A DNA stretch of 64,000 nt from Amylostereum areolatum (lineage: Eukaryota > Basidiomycota > Agaricomycetes > Russulales > Stereaceae), in assembly GCA_012932865.1 (NCBI GenBank), contig SAXG01000040.1, positions 351,468 to 415,467 on the forward strand. The letters run 5' to 3'. Position numbers and translations under genes: made by a program. The notes below the pieces were generated by a model. That model was not told the origin of the DNA and did not search any database. It saw nothing but the letters and a program-made list of their open reading frames with translations. The stretch's first letter is position 1; every line of letters starts with the position of its first letter. Below are positions 30,486 to 42,363 of the stretch, piece by piece.

Positions 30486-33400
30486 ATGCCTCCTCAAGTT
30501 CTGAACAGACTCAACTGCCCATACTGCGACCACACGTTCAAGAAGCAAAACGGACGAACCTATCATATCCGCTCGGCCCACCCAACACCATCGGCTGCAC
30601 ACCCCGCCGCCCTTGAAGAGGCCGAGGTTATTCAACAGGTCGAGGAGGCTGAATACAATGTTCTGGACCCATGGATGGATGTCGATGACGTTGACGAAGG
30701 GCCCCCACCGGGCGATAATCCGGGCATGCACGCTGGTGGCCAGCGCACGAAAACACACGCGTTTTTGACCGGTTCGTGTCTCTGTTGCTCCCTGTTGCGA
30801 GTCCTGTTGTAATTTTTGTTGCACCTCACAGGACGGCCTTGCGACGCGACGGGTCAATATCTGCCACCGGGAACGCCGCCTCCTGCACGTAGAGATCGCT
30901 TGCCAACTGATTGGTCGCCCTTCCGAGATCAAACACAGTTCCACCTCGCCGACTTCGTTTTTCGGAAGGGAGAACTGTCCACACCGGACATCGACTGGCT
31001 CCTTGAACTCTGGGCCTTCGATATGGCGAGGCACAATGACACCGGGCCATTTGCGTCGGTAGCTGATGTGTACGCGACCATTGACCGAATTGAAGATGGC
31101 GACGCGCTGTGGAAGTGCTTTGCCACGTCGTTCCAAGGCGAAATCAGCGAAGAGGCCCCACTATGGAAGAAGCAAACCTACCATGTTTGGTACCGCGACC
31201 CCGACATCGTCATCCGCAACATGCTCGACAATCCCGACTTCAAGGATCTCTTTGATTATTCACCGTACGTCTTTACGGATGCATCTGGCCACCGCCGCTG
31301 GAACAACTTCATGTCGGGGAATTTTGCGTGGCGGCAATGTGTATGTATATTCTGCTTTTCACTCGGGATCTAGCTGATGTATATATATCATCTTCAGGAC
31401 AAGATTTACGAGGCCGACCCTGGGACAGAAGGTGCAATGTACGTCGCGGTCATAACGGGGAGCGACAAGACCACGGTCTCCGTCGCGACCGGCCATGTCG
31501 AATATCATCCCTTGTATCTCTCTATCGGGAATGTCCACAACTCTGTGCGCCGCGCCCATCGCAACGCAGTCATACCGATCGGATTTTTGGCCATTCCAAA
31601 ATGTGTGTGACCCTCACAGAATATTATGAGGCCTCTTATCTGACTAGCTTCCGAAGCCGATCGCAAATATGACAAGGACCCCGCCTTTAGGACCTTCAAG
31701 CGGCAGCTGTATCACGCGTCCCTTAGTGCCATCCTACAGTCTCTCAAGCCCGCGATGACCACGCCGGTCGTTCGGCGCTGCCCAGATGGACATTTTCGAC
31801 GGGTAATATTTGACATTGGACCAGTCATTGCGGATTATCCAGAGCAGGTCATGCTTGCTGGGATCGTTCAAGGCTGGTGTGGACGGTAAATATCTATCTT
31901 CTTCACTCCATTGCATGCATGGAAACAAGGGTACTAAGTGCTGTGTGATAGGTGTACTGCAAGGAATAGCGACCTCGACGGCGAAGGAGGCCGACGAACA
32001 CAAGAGTGGACCGAGTTGATCCTCGGGGCATGGTCTCCCCGAATAGCATGGGATGAGTATGGCATCGACGACGGGGTTGTGGTAAGCAACACACAATAAC
32101 ATCTGTCCGAGCCACAATGCATTGACAGTGTTTACTTAGCCCTTCACCCACAATTTTCCACGGGCAGATATACATGAGCTCCTCGCTCCCGACCTCCTCC
32201 ACCAGATCATCAAAGGCTCATTCAAGGACCATGAAGTGGAATGGGTGGGTGATTATCTCACCATCACTCATGGGGATGCACGCGCGGCAGAGATAATGGA
32301 TGACATTGACTGGCGGTGAGTCTAAGTGACTGTGGTATCATAATCATCGGATCATACTGACTTCGCCTCATCCAGGATTGCGGCAGCACCTGCTTTCCCC
32401 GGCCTTCGTCGCTTCCCTCACGGCCGTCGCTTCAAGCAGTGGACCGGGGATGACTCCAAAGCTTTGATGAAAGTGAGTGCCGCCGCTACTAGTACCTCCG
32501 CTGGTGCCATCATGAATGTCATCGGCCCCTCGCTAACCATGTCTCTAGGTATATATTGCTGCCATCGTCGAATATGTCCCCGCCGCTGTGGTGCAGAGCA
32601 TCTCGGCCCTCCTGGATTTTTATTACCTTGTCCGTCGGCCCGAGTTCGATGCAGACACACTCGATGCCATCGACTCCGCTGTTTCTCGCTTCCACCATCA
32701 CCGCGAAGTATTCCGAGAGGCAGGTGTTCGTCCCACCGGGTTTTCTCTCCCGCGTCAACATGCAATGAGCCACTACTGCATGCTCATCCAAGACTTTGGC
32801 TCCGCCAACGGACTCTGCTCGTCTATCACTGAATCCCGACACATCACCGCTGTCAAAAAACCGTGGCGGCGGTCCAATCGGTACAACGCCCTCGGCCAAA
32901 TGCTGCTCACAAACCAGCGGTTGGACAAGCTCATCGCCATTCGTGCCATGTTCGTTGAAAAGGGAATGCTTCCTGCCCGTCATCCTTATCCTGCACATCC
33001 CCCACCTGGTGCCACCGGCTTGGTCCACGGCCATGACCAAACAACGAACAACGGAGGGATCGAGCATGGACAACACGCTCCGGCTGGGGATCCTGCTGAA
33101 CCTGATGATGCAGCCAATTTTCGCGCCCGCCCCGAGGACGAAGCCATGGACGATATTCAGCCGGTAGACGAACTGGTACCGACAGATGTAGTCCTGCCTC
33201 TGCGTGCGCGTGAGTGTCCCCCAGTGGGTCCTCTACTCTGTACTTGTCAATAACTCATACACCTACAATTGTCAGAACCCATTCATCAATACCCCGTCTC
33301 CATTAATATCCTTGCTGGCAGCTTGGGTCCCGAGTACGCGAACCTCCCTCTGCTAGCCCGACAGTTCCTGCATGAGCAACTCCATCCCGACGGACCTCGT

Positions 33401-33946
33401 GCGTCAAGCATCACGGCTGACGAACTCCCCGAAATTTCGTCGCGCATCAAAGTTTTTCACTCCGCGACCGCCACTTTCTATGCGCCAAGTGATGTGTCCG
33501 GCCTTCAAGGGATGCGACGAGAAATCATTCGCTCCTCCCCGAACTGGCGCAAGCAAGGCCCCCGGCGTGATTGTGTATTCATGGTGGACGACGGAGACAA
33601 GCCAGGGATGAAGGGCATGGCGATCGGACGCGTCAAGCTATTCTTTTCATTCAAGCACGCCGGCACTGTCTATCCCTGTCTCTTTGTCGATCATTTCAAA
33701 CAAATGGGACACGCACCCGACCCCATTACCGGAATGTGGAAGGTTCGTCCCGAGACGACGGGAGGAGGCCTGCGGGTTCAATCTGTTGAACACCTTGACA
33801 CTGTGCTTCGCAGCTCTCATCTCCTGCCCGTCTTTGGGGTAGGTTTCATCCCCCACGATTTTCACTTCTCTTATTCCTTGGATTCGTTCACATCATACTA
33901 CGTTAATAAGTATGCGGACCATCACATGTACGAGATTGCATTTTGA
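30486..33946 (+). CDS. Plavaka-family (CACTA-related) transposase, about 990 aa
   Basis: Nine exons (30486-30771, 30832-31340, 31398-31602, 31648-31885, 31952-32081, 32140-32315, 32376-32472, 32549-33209, 33276-33946) join without a stop. The protein starts with a C2H2 finger (CPYCDHTFKKQNGRTYHIRSAH), then an acidic linker, then the family core: LWKCFATSFQGEIS, ADPGTEGAMYVAVITGSDKT, YHPLYLSIGNVHNSVRRAHR, DIHELLAPDLLHQIIKGSFK, the HGRRFKQWTGDDSKALMKVY motif, then SRFHHHREVFREAG and QDFGSANGLCSSITESRHIT. These are hallmarks of Plavaka transposases of basidiomycetes. Length is near the family norm and no break was found, so this copy may be active. Gene G is its divergent neighbour. Confidence 0.9.
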
Positions 33947-34699
33947 ATCCACACCATTTTACCAGAGTTGAACAATAAGGGGATTGCATTGCATTCTACA
34001 GCTCGATGGGCGTATGTAAAGCTAACGCACAGTGATGTAGGTGTGGATGCCGAAGAAGGGGGGGGGGGGGGTGATAGGCTCCACACGGGACCATGCCCGC
34101 ACCGATCACGTTCGCCCTCACTTGGCGCATATTCGTGTCTGTGCCGCCGTGGGGCACATGGGATCTCAACGACATCATTCGCTTGACAAGCGTGCATGGG
34201 CATCGGTGGTAGAGGCATGTGGGTCGCGCATGAATGTGGTCGAACACTGGGAGCGTGTCGTATGACACACAGCCCAAGGACAGCAAATCAAGAACAGAAG
34301 ATAACGCACCTCCACCATATTTCAGACCATCCTCGTCCTACCACAATCCCTCTCTGTCCCCTGAGCGAGTGTAACATCCGGATGGGCTTTCAAGCGGCGG
34401 TCAATGGCCCTCCGATGGCTTCAAGTTGAGTGCGAAGGATCCTGTGGTTGGATGTGACCGTCTGAACGTCCACAGCATGAGACCAATGCGTGCGATAGTG
34501 TAGAGAGCGCGCTAGTGGAGTCAAAAGGAAACAAAGTCGAAGACGGAGGGAAGACGTCCGAGACGGTGTCACCGCAACTCTGCAATCCGCGTGTGCATCA
34601 GCTTTCCCACGCCCCCATTGCTGCCGACTCGAAGTTTTCGTAGACGAGTCTCTTCAAGTCTCGTCTTCACATCATCTATTCCACATTCCTTCACGTCTC
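33947..34699. other. intergenic
   Basis: This 750-bp gap between the Plavaka gene and gene H contains a G10 run near 34061. It probably includes one end of the Plavaka element, but I could not identify terminal repeats or a gene. Confidence 0.35.
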
Positions 34700-35977
34700 A
34701 TGGCTCAAGGATCTTACTCACTCAATCTCGGCAGAGAATGGGAGGTGTGTCACTTATTGCACTGTTCATTGTCCGGAAAGCTCACCACACTCTCAGATTG
34801 TAGATTCTACTGGCAATCGGCCGGAGGCTGACCCTGCCGCTCCTGACCGTCTCGGTATCACTGTCACAGTGCATGGCCCAGGTCTGTGCAAGATCCAAGT
34901 TGATCCAGGACGTCACTCCGGCCCTTTTGTGAGTAAACCCACTCGATCTCGCATACTCCGGTACTAACTGAACCGTCTCCACTTAGTCCATCCAGATCGT
35001 CAACTTCCCCCCTTCTCCGCCATGCCAAAGCCTCGAGAACGCTCCTATGGCCGACCCTCTTACATCCATATCAGTGCGCCGCCGCGGTCACTCGCGCTCC
35101 TTCCAACATGACTCCTCTCCCGACGTTCCCGATTCAGAAGCTGGGTGCTTACGTTCACCCACACCCATTGACACGTCCGAGAAGGCCTCAGACACACCTC
35201 GCCATTCAGCCCAAGATAGATGTGGATCTCCTCGCACCCCACCACAAAGTAAGTCGCCCTCTTTTCCATAACCATTTCCATGCTAATATCGCTACGACCT
35301 AGACTGTTGGCTGTATCCACCGTCGCTTTCGTGTCGTGTTTCCCCCACGCCTCCTCCGTCACCTTCTCCTGCCCCGCGCAGCCACCAGAAGCATCCAAAT
35401 GCAGTCGCGAACGTGCGCCCCCGGCAACCCAACCTCTCCACTGCATCTGACCCGTCCTTCCCTGCGCTGCCACCTAACCCAAACAACTCACCCATTCGCA
35501 AAATCACTTCGTACGTCGTCATTGTTGACTTATACCTCAGCATGGCTGATCTTACTTGCGCAGACCGTCTTCTGCGACCGAGTATGAATCCGATCCGGAT
35601 AATCTGTTCGCTCCTCGAAACACGACTCGGAACAGCTCACTCGTTCGCAAAACCTCCTCGTACGTCCTTCTTGTTTACCCATACATCTGCATGGCTGATC
35701 TTACTCGTGCAGCCCTTCTTCTGCGACTCAGTACGAGTCCGATCCCGATAATCCGTTCGCTCTTCGAAAGGTGACTCGGAAGCCGTTTGCGCGAACATCT
35801 ACGTCACCTCCTCCCTATCGAGCAAGTCCCCGCCGCCGCCGCCACCACCTTCTTCATTCCCCTCAGGTGGGACACGATGCACCTGCCGTCGCCTCTTCGT
35901 CTCGTGTTACCACAACTCGGTGGGAGGCACGTCTCAACACTATCATGGACGAGGACTCTCAATGTCATTGTCAATAA
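34700..35977 (+). CDS. gene H: Ser/Pro-rich hypothetical protein with a duplicated exon
   Basis: Exons 34700-34744, 34797-34928, 34987-35248, 35303-35510, 35564-35659 and 35713-35977 join in frame (335 aa). The N-terminal part contains LGITVTVHGPGLCKIQVDPG, a compact beta-like segment. The rest is Ser/Pro-rich and basic. Exons 5 and 6 start with nearly the same sequence (PSSATEYESDPDN and PSSATQYESDPDN), preceded by similar introns. This reflects a tandem duplication of about 149 bp that carried exon and intron together. Both copies are phase 2-2, so the extra exon does not disturb the frame. Family unknown. Confidence 0.55.
35415..35712 (+). repeat. tandem exon-intron duplication inside gene H
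   Basis: Two adjacent copies of about 149 bp. Each has an end of exon reading TTCGCAAAA, a TCGTACGTC donor, an intron with ATGGCTGATCTTACT, and a GCAG acceptor. The part of exon 6 matching exon 5 extends the homology rightward. The copies are visibly diverged, so the duplication is not very recent. Confidence 0.7.
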
Positions 35978-36046
35978 ATGATTGCCATACTTACATGCCG
36001 ATTGTGTTGTATTAGCACCACCCAATAGTAAAATGAAATATAGTAC

Positions 36047-36179
36047 CCTGTCTGGCAGCGGTGAGCTGTCCTGGCAAGTTTCCGAGAGCCTGGATTTTTG
36101 GGGCATGGCTGACAGTGCTGGCTTCGTCTGGTGCGATACCCCGAGAAACTTGCCAGATACCCAGGCCCTTCCAGACAGG
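36047..36179. repeat. hairpin / MITE-like inverted repeat, about 133 bp
   Basis: Outer arms CCTGTCTGG (36047-36055) and CCAGACAGG (36171-36179), and inner arms CTGGCAAGTTTC (36071-36082) and GAAACTTGCCAG (36145-36156), are perfect inverted repeats in nested register. The whole could fold into one long hairpin. I found no clear target duplication. It lies between gene H and the Tnp2 gene end. Confidence 0.6.
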
Positions 36180-38869
36180 TCCCAGCCGTTCCAGAGATGG
36201 GCGGAATTGCTGATGGAACCGGTCACTGCGACGCATCTCGTTTGATGACGTAAGCACGAGAGCATCTTACCGAGCTGCCGCTCTCAAACATATGAAGTCC
36301 ACAGTTTCTCGAGGACGATTTCTCTCTGCATATTTTTTCTTGGTAGATAGGATGTATAAGGATCTAAATCCCAAATTTCCAGGCAGTGGGAAGATTGTAA
36401 TTGATCTTCGGAATCCAATCGTTGCTTGCGCTTCGGACTTCGCGCGCAATTCGCGCAACGAGCCGCCGGTTTCACTCCGCTCTTCGTTAGTCTCTCGTCC
36501 CACCACAATATGCACGCCGCTTCAAATGGAAACACAGCGAGATCTAGTGAGTGTCTTTCCTAAATATCTAATACATGTCTCCCCTCGTGATTATCACCTT
36601 CAAGCCTCGTCAATCCCTTCCATCCCCACTTGTTCGTCTTCGTCCTCTGGTTCTTCGTTGTCCTCGTCGACTAACAGTGTCATATCAAGGCCCGGCTTCT
36701 CGTCCAGGAAATATAGAGACGCATTGGCAGGATTCTCGTGTTTCCACGGAATCATCGCGACAACAGACTGGATATCTTTGACCTCAACTACAGCAAGGTG
36801 TTTCTCGGCTTCGTACAACGCCACCCAAACTGTGTTGTACGATGACCGAAGCAATGCTTGGTCTGGCTCCCCAAAGACGGAAATTAGGGCGAAGCTCTGG
36901 GTGATATCATCCTCCATCTGCGCATTAAAGTATGCTTGGATCTCTGCAATAAATGTGGCACCGTCGGAGATGATCTGACCATCCCATGAACAGGTAGCTC
37001 TCCCATGAGTTGTGGGTTAGAAGCGCACCTTCACATTGCGGCTGCGACGAATCTGATCCTGGCGGCGTTGCCCTTCCTTCCACAGGGCTGTAGTGGTCTG
37101 GCCGTTTGGGAGACGGAGGCGTGCCCATCGCCTATACCTGGGGCGCCAACCATCTTCGAGCTCGATGTTTGAGTTCTCCATGTAGGTGCAGATTGCAGCA
37201 GCGGCCTCATTGCGAAAGGTGTGTGGATAACGGTCCTTTGCTGTGAGGAGAACAAATCCGTCTCCTAGGTCATATGCTCCACGCGGGAGTTGTCGGGTTT
37301 GATTGTAAGGTCGATCTGGTTCTATGTCCGGCATCCCAACTTTGAGGGCATTGACGGATGCGCGACGGACGGCGCGCTGCTCTAGGTTAGCGTAGTAATG
37401 GTGATCTTGCTTGATTTCACGACCCAGATTCCCGATAGTGTTCTCTAGGGTCCACTATGAAGCGAGTGCACCAGGGCCAATTCGCATAACCTCCGGAGCA
37501 AGATGGGATAGGCCGTGAACACACTGTCGCACGAAGTGGATTCGTTCGGGTTTCCCTTGGCAGTAGAGCTCCTCAAACTCCTCCGTAAACTCTAAGATGG
37601 CCTGGTGAGCGAGAGTGATTTGCGCGGCTTGTATGCTGCGCTGCTGTAGGATCCTGATCGCATACACAAGCTTACAAAAATGCGTCCAATACGGGAGTGG
37701 AAGTATTCCGTACAGCAGTGCCGGTGCCAGGCCGAAAATCCAAAGGCAGAATTCCCAAGCCTTGTATCCGCTGTTGATTGTTTCTGCAGGATCCCGGGGG
37801 GGACGATCAAATGAACCTGGAAGATAGCATCGAGCTGCTGCCACTGCTGCTCCATGCGCTTTCCAAACCGCTCCGACAAGAATCATCCAGACCCATGTTC
37901 CTCTCGAGTCCTTGGGATCGCAATCAATGGTACCGCGCCACAACGCAATGAGGAGTGATGTGATGTTGAGGGTGAGAATGTGCATGATGTCAATTGCAAA
38001 ACAACCCGGGACGCCGAGGAAACGATTTCGCGGGAGCGCGCTGAAGATACTCGGCTTGCAGATCCCTGTCGCCTTGCGTTGTTCTTTGAATTCCGCATTT
38101 GTCTCCGATGCGAGTACTTTTTTGAGGTTCTCCACATAGTTGGCATCCGACCGTGTTGGAAGTTGGTAGACGTCGTATGATTCGTGATCGCAACCCGCAA
38201 TCGAATAGCCGGGAGGTTTTGCAAGGGCAGGGAAGTAATGGGATGTGCCTTGTTTGTGTCGCCCTTTAAGCCCACAGTACAGACGGCATCCGTAGGCACC
38301 GTGGTGAGGGACTTGTCCGTTCATGAAGGCTAAACCTGGGCCGTCCGCGAGACCGAGGTAGAAATATATGAAGGATGTGTACACCTCGTTGATGCAAGCG
38401 TCCCATACGCGCAGGCCTTCCTTTTGCAGAGCGACAAGATGGTGTAGCCCAGGGAACATGAAGGAGTCCAAGTTCTTCGGCTTTCGTGGTCCCCGAATGA
38501 GCCCGCCGATGATCACATACTTCTTCTTATATCGCAGCTCCGGGGACAGATTCATGTTGACCCAGATGTAGAACCAGCAGTCTGACTGCTTGTAACGATA
38601 CAGCTGGGCCCCATCCCATGATGCCATTACAACAATATCGTGCTCGGAGAGGTTGCCTCGGTCGACTGCAGCGAGGTAATCACTACCGGCATAGACATCG
38701 TCGTACACTCTGATACCCTCACCACGTGCAAGGCCTTCGCGGATCTGGACCGTGCGTTCATGACGGTGTTGCATATTGACTGCACCTTCCGGAGAACGAT
38801 ACAGCGCCTGCAGTTGCGGACCAAGGGGAAGCGTCAGGTATTGTTTCACTGGGTGCTGTTCCATCCGAC

Positions 38870-40185
38870 CTGTCCATCCGGTCGGCTTCATGCACCACTG
38901 TGGTAGTGCCCACTGCCCTCCTCGTAGACACCCCACGATCATTTGTTTTTCCTTACACTCCTCGTTCCCCCGCTCCTTGACTCTCGTACACGATTCTCGC
39001 ACATACGTCATTCATTACGCACTTAGCACGCCTGACCTGATCCTCGCGCGTACCACGTGACTCGCGCCGGCCTAGCGTAGATTAGCGCGCGTGTCGACAC
39101 TCTCACCTTCCCACAGACTCCCCGCTCTCTCCTCCCATTGCCCGCACTTCAAGAAACCCCCCCTCGTCGCATCCTACGCGTCCCGAGTCCGGCCGACAAG
39201 CAGCCGTCGACCGCACATCAAGACCCGCGCGCCCGCGGATGAGCTGGGTGGACTGAAAGGAACAGGTCTGGCTGTCACCTTTTTTTGCTTCCGTCGACAT
39301 AATCCTCTCTGCCTCTACCGTACGCTCCTTTCTCCCCTTTCGAACTCCTCCCTCGTTCTTCCTCATAACCCCGATCAATGCCTATCACCTCCAACTTTCC
39401 TCCTGTCCCATGCCCTATTTCTTGTCCTTCCACCTCTCCCGCACGCCCCGCTTCCCTTTATCCAACATCCCCGACCCGATCGCCGAGCACGTGGTGCCTC
39501 GGGAGCTAGGGACGCGGACCGCCGCGCGCGACGACGAAAGACGGGGAGCCTGAGCACCTCCCGACGTCCCCCGCCTGGTCAGCGGAGCGACGCTCGCGCG
39601 TGGATGCAAGCCAATAGTCCCGACGTCCCCAGTTCCCCGAAACCGTGCGCCCAATGTTCCGTGAAGGCGTCCTAGTCAAACCCCTCGTCATCATCGCTGC
39701 ACACCGTCGCCGTCTCCCGTTACGATACTTTACCCTTTGCTTCCATCGAATTCCACGCGCACCCATCCACCTTTCCCCCCCTCTCCAATTTGTTTTTCCT
39801 TAGGCCCGGGCGGCGTACGAGCACGCGCGCGCCCGATTGGCAGCTTCCAATGTATATCTCATCGACGCCTCGAAGACGAGGACGCTTTTTCTTTCCCCCA
39901 AAACCCACCTGAAAAAGTCTGCTACGCTTGCCTGTCCTCGCCACCGCTTGTCCTCGCTCGCGCCCTCTGCTCAAGATCCTCCACCAAAAACAACCTCTAT
40001 TCTTCTCTCAAACAACTCCCCTGATTCGCAGTCTCCCGAAGTCCAACGGTAACCTACCGAACGACCTCCCAAAATGTCGTACGCCCCCAGCGAACGACTC
40101 AAGTGCATTTCCCACGCACCTTACTTCACCTCGGCCCTCTCCGCCCCATCCTCTTCCTCCCGTACTCACCTGTAGGACCTTCCGA
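38870..40185. other. about 1.3 kb interrupting the Tnp2 transposase gene
   Basis: The sequence between the two conserved halves of the transposase has no similarity to the family. Candidate junctions are a GTAGGG or GTGAGT donor at the 40.2-kb side and a CCCAG acceptor at 38.85 kb, so it could be a single giant intron or an inserted element. It is CT-rich with short open frames only. I saw no LTR, terminal inverted repeat or target duplication. Bounds are approximate. Confidence 0.4.
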
Positions 40186-41332
40186 CGAACCGACCCCGGG
40201 TTGCGAGTATCCGATCGACCCTACCACACCACCGTGGTTTCTTGCATTCTGGGCACACCTCATGCTCCGAAAAGGGACCTGTAAAAGCGACACAAGAGTC
40301 TTCGCACATGTCCGTCATGACCGGAACAACTCCAGAGATAGCCGCAATTTTGTTTTTCATTTCGTGCAACGAGAGAACATTGGTAGAAGGTGTATGGCGG
40401 TGTATGGCATTGATAGAGTCGACGTAGGAGTCATTAGAGCCTGGGGTAGAAGCTAGAAAAATATCCAAACAGAGGCGATGGTCCTTGGACAGCTCCGGCT
40501 GAAATTCGTATGGGTGAGCCATCCGAACACGCGCATCGTCCGGTAGACAGTCAGAGTCCAGAGTTGCGTCCTTCAACTGATCTATAAACTCTAGCGCCGT
40601 CTTTAATCCAGGCAGATGCGCCACAATCGCATCGGGACCAAGGTCGAGGGGGCCGTCGGGTTGATCGTCGGGTACAGTGTCGGGTTGAACATGGCGCATT
40701 GTCCCCCCGCCCTCGCGAACTTGCTGTTCTTCGGCATGATCAACCGGCGGTATGATATCGTCCAAGTTGGGAACCTCGTTTTCTGGCTCTGGCGTGAGGC
40801 ATTCATTGTCGTGTGCATTGGGTTGACCAACTGTGTTCCCTCCGTCTAGAGGCCGAGGTGCAGTATTCTAGTCGGAGGACAGTTAGCTTAGCTGTCACGG
40901 ACATTTCGTCTATGGTTATGTACCTGGGCGGGCGGTGGTGTGGCATTGATGAGCTCCACATCTTCGGCCCTCGCATTTTTGTCACCAACCTCCTGTCACC
41001 GCCGACACGGCGAGTTAGTGACTTGAGACTAAGAGAGAATAGAGATCCCTACATTTAAGTCGCCCCTCTCATTCACATTGAGGCTGTCCTCATTGCCATT
41101 CTCATTCAGAATGTCCTGGAGAAATGCACCAGGATATATCAGCATACAACTCGGAGGTCACACTGACGTCCGACGACCACAATTTAGGCGGGAACTGGTT
41201 TGCTTACCATTGAATCATTTCTTGGCTGTGCTTCATATGTGGCATTGTCCCCTGTCTGTAGTTGAGGGATCTCGAGACGCAGACGCTTCGCCTCTCGGTC
41301 ATCGTCATTCTCTCGGGCCCTGTGCGGAGTAC

Positions 41333-41767
41333 TGTACCGATCTGGACTTAGGCAACGTCCCGGTCCCCGAGGGTCAGTTGCAGTTGCCTAATTTTTCGGC
41401 CGTCCCGTGTCCCGAAGGGTTGGTTGCATCATGTCACCCTAACCATAAATGCTCTCCAAAATCGCAAAAAACGGTCGCAAAAAAGCCGGGAAGAAATCAT
41501 ATTGTCGTATAGTAGTAAGATATCCAGTCTGGTCATCTTCCAATCATGTACATTTATGTGAAGCGGGGATCACTATCGCCGTTGAGCACCGCTGGCTGTA
41601 TATGGGCTGGACTCGTGTCTTCTTGCCTCTCGGGTTCGTAACTGCAGCCTGACTGTCCGACTGCAAAGAGGAAAGCAGATTAAAATCAGTGGATGATTCG
41701 CCTCCCGGAACCGCTCCCACGCTCACGTGACCTGGTTGCATGGTTGCCTAAGTCCAGATCGGTACAG
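41333..41767. mobile_element. MITE, 435 bp, perfect 25-bp TIRs, TA target (Tc1/mariner-type)
   Basis: Positions 41333-41357 and 41743-41767 are exact reverse complements (25 of 25), beginning CTGTACCGATC. They are flanked by TA at 41331-41332 and 41768-41769, the target preference of Tc1/mariner/pogo elements. There is no coding capacity. It lies in intron 1 of the Tnp2 gene, 12 bp before a possible CACAG acceptor, so splicing of that intron could still work. Confidence 0.85.
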
Positions 41768-42363
41768 TACGAGAACGACGCAAGAGTTCCCCCTCTGTAC
41801 TGAGTGTGAGTCTTTGGATGTGCAATGATGCAGGGAGACCCGAAACACACCTTCGTTGGAGTCCTCTTGCTCACCCTCATCCAAGTCCGTGGCAGGATGT
41901 GCGTCTGGCGTCGATATGTTCTGGGTGGCGTCGGACTCCATGTCCATGATTCTCCTGTGCTCGTACCATGTCGTCCGAGAAACACTGCGGAGAATCTTGC
42001 AGTATCGAGGGCAGTCGCACCAGAATTGCCGCTTTGTGCAGTCCATGCCGCAGGATGTATCAGAAGACGGGGAAGGCGGTAGGCAGGTCAAGACGACAAG
42101 TATGTGGATGCTGCACCAAATGCGTCTGCATGTTACACGCTGTTACATGTTACACATCCATCATATGACCGTGCCCCAGTGAACTTATTAAATTCTTAGA
42201 TACTCATCCCAGCTCTTCAAAGGAGTCGACGGGCTCACTTCATAATAAGATGACCTGCCGATGTATAGACAAAACGAATCGGATCTGTATGCGTACAGTA
42301 GCGCGGACTATCCCCACAGTACACTAGCGCGTATCCCTACACTTGTACCACGGCCAGTCCAAC

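Larger units (their letters stand above)
36600..42046 (-). pseudogene. Tnp2/CACTA (EnSpm-like) transposase gene, damaged
   Basis: On the minus strand the first exon (ATG 42046) encodes the N-terminal motif FWCDCPRYCKILRSVSRTTWYEHR. Later exons give HEMKNKIAAISGVVPVMTDMC and CPECKKPRW (about 40430-40225), then QYLTLPLGPQLQALYRSPEG (about 38855), SFMFPGLHHLVALQKEGL, CAIDIMHILTLNITSLLIALW, the C-terminal WTLENTIGNLG region and EIQAYFNAQMEDD to the stop at 36602-36600. This order is that of fungal Tnp2-type transposases. Damage: an in-frame TAG at 37457-37455, where the family motif (A/S)QWT(M/L)E has Gln, and about 1.3 kb of unrelated DNA between CPECKKPRW and the QYLTLPLG segment. A MITE lies in intron 1. 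I did not find the CACTA ends. Confidence 0.85.

Noticed and set aside
32418..33253. Alternative long frames over the Plavaka transposase
   Set aside because: Shadows of the real exon 8, which carries family motifs.
39091..39675. 194-codon plus-strand frame within the Tnp2 interruption
   Set aside because: Low-complexity Arg/Pro/Ser composition and no splice support.
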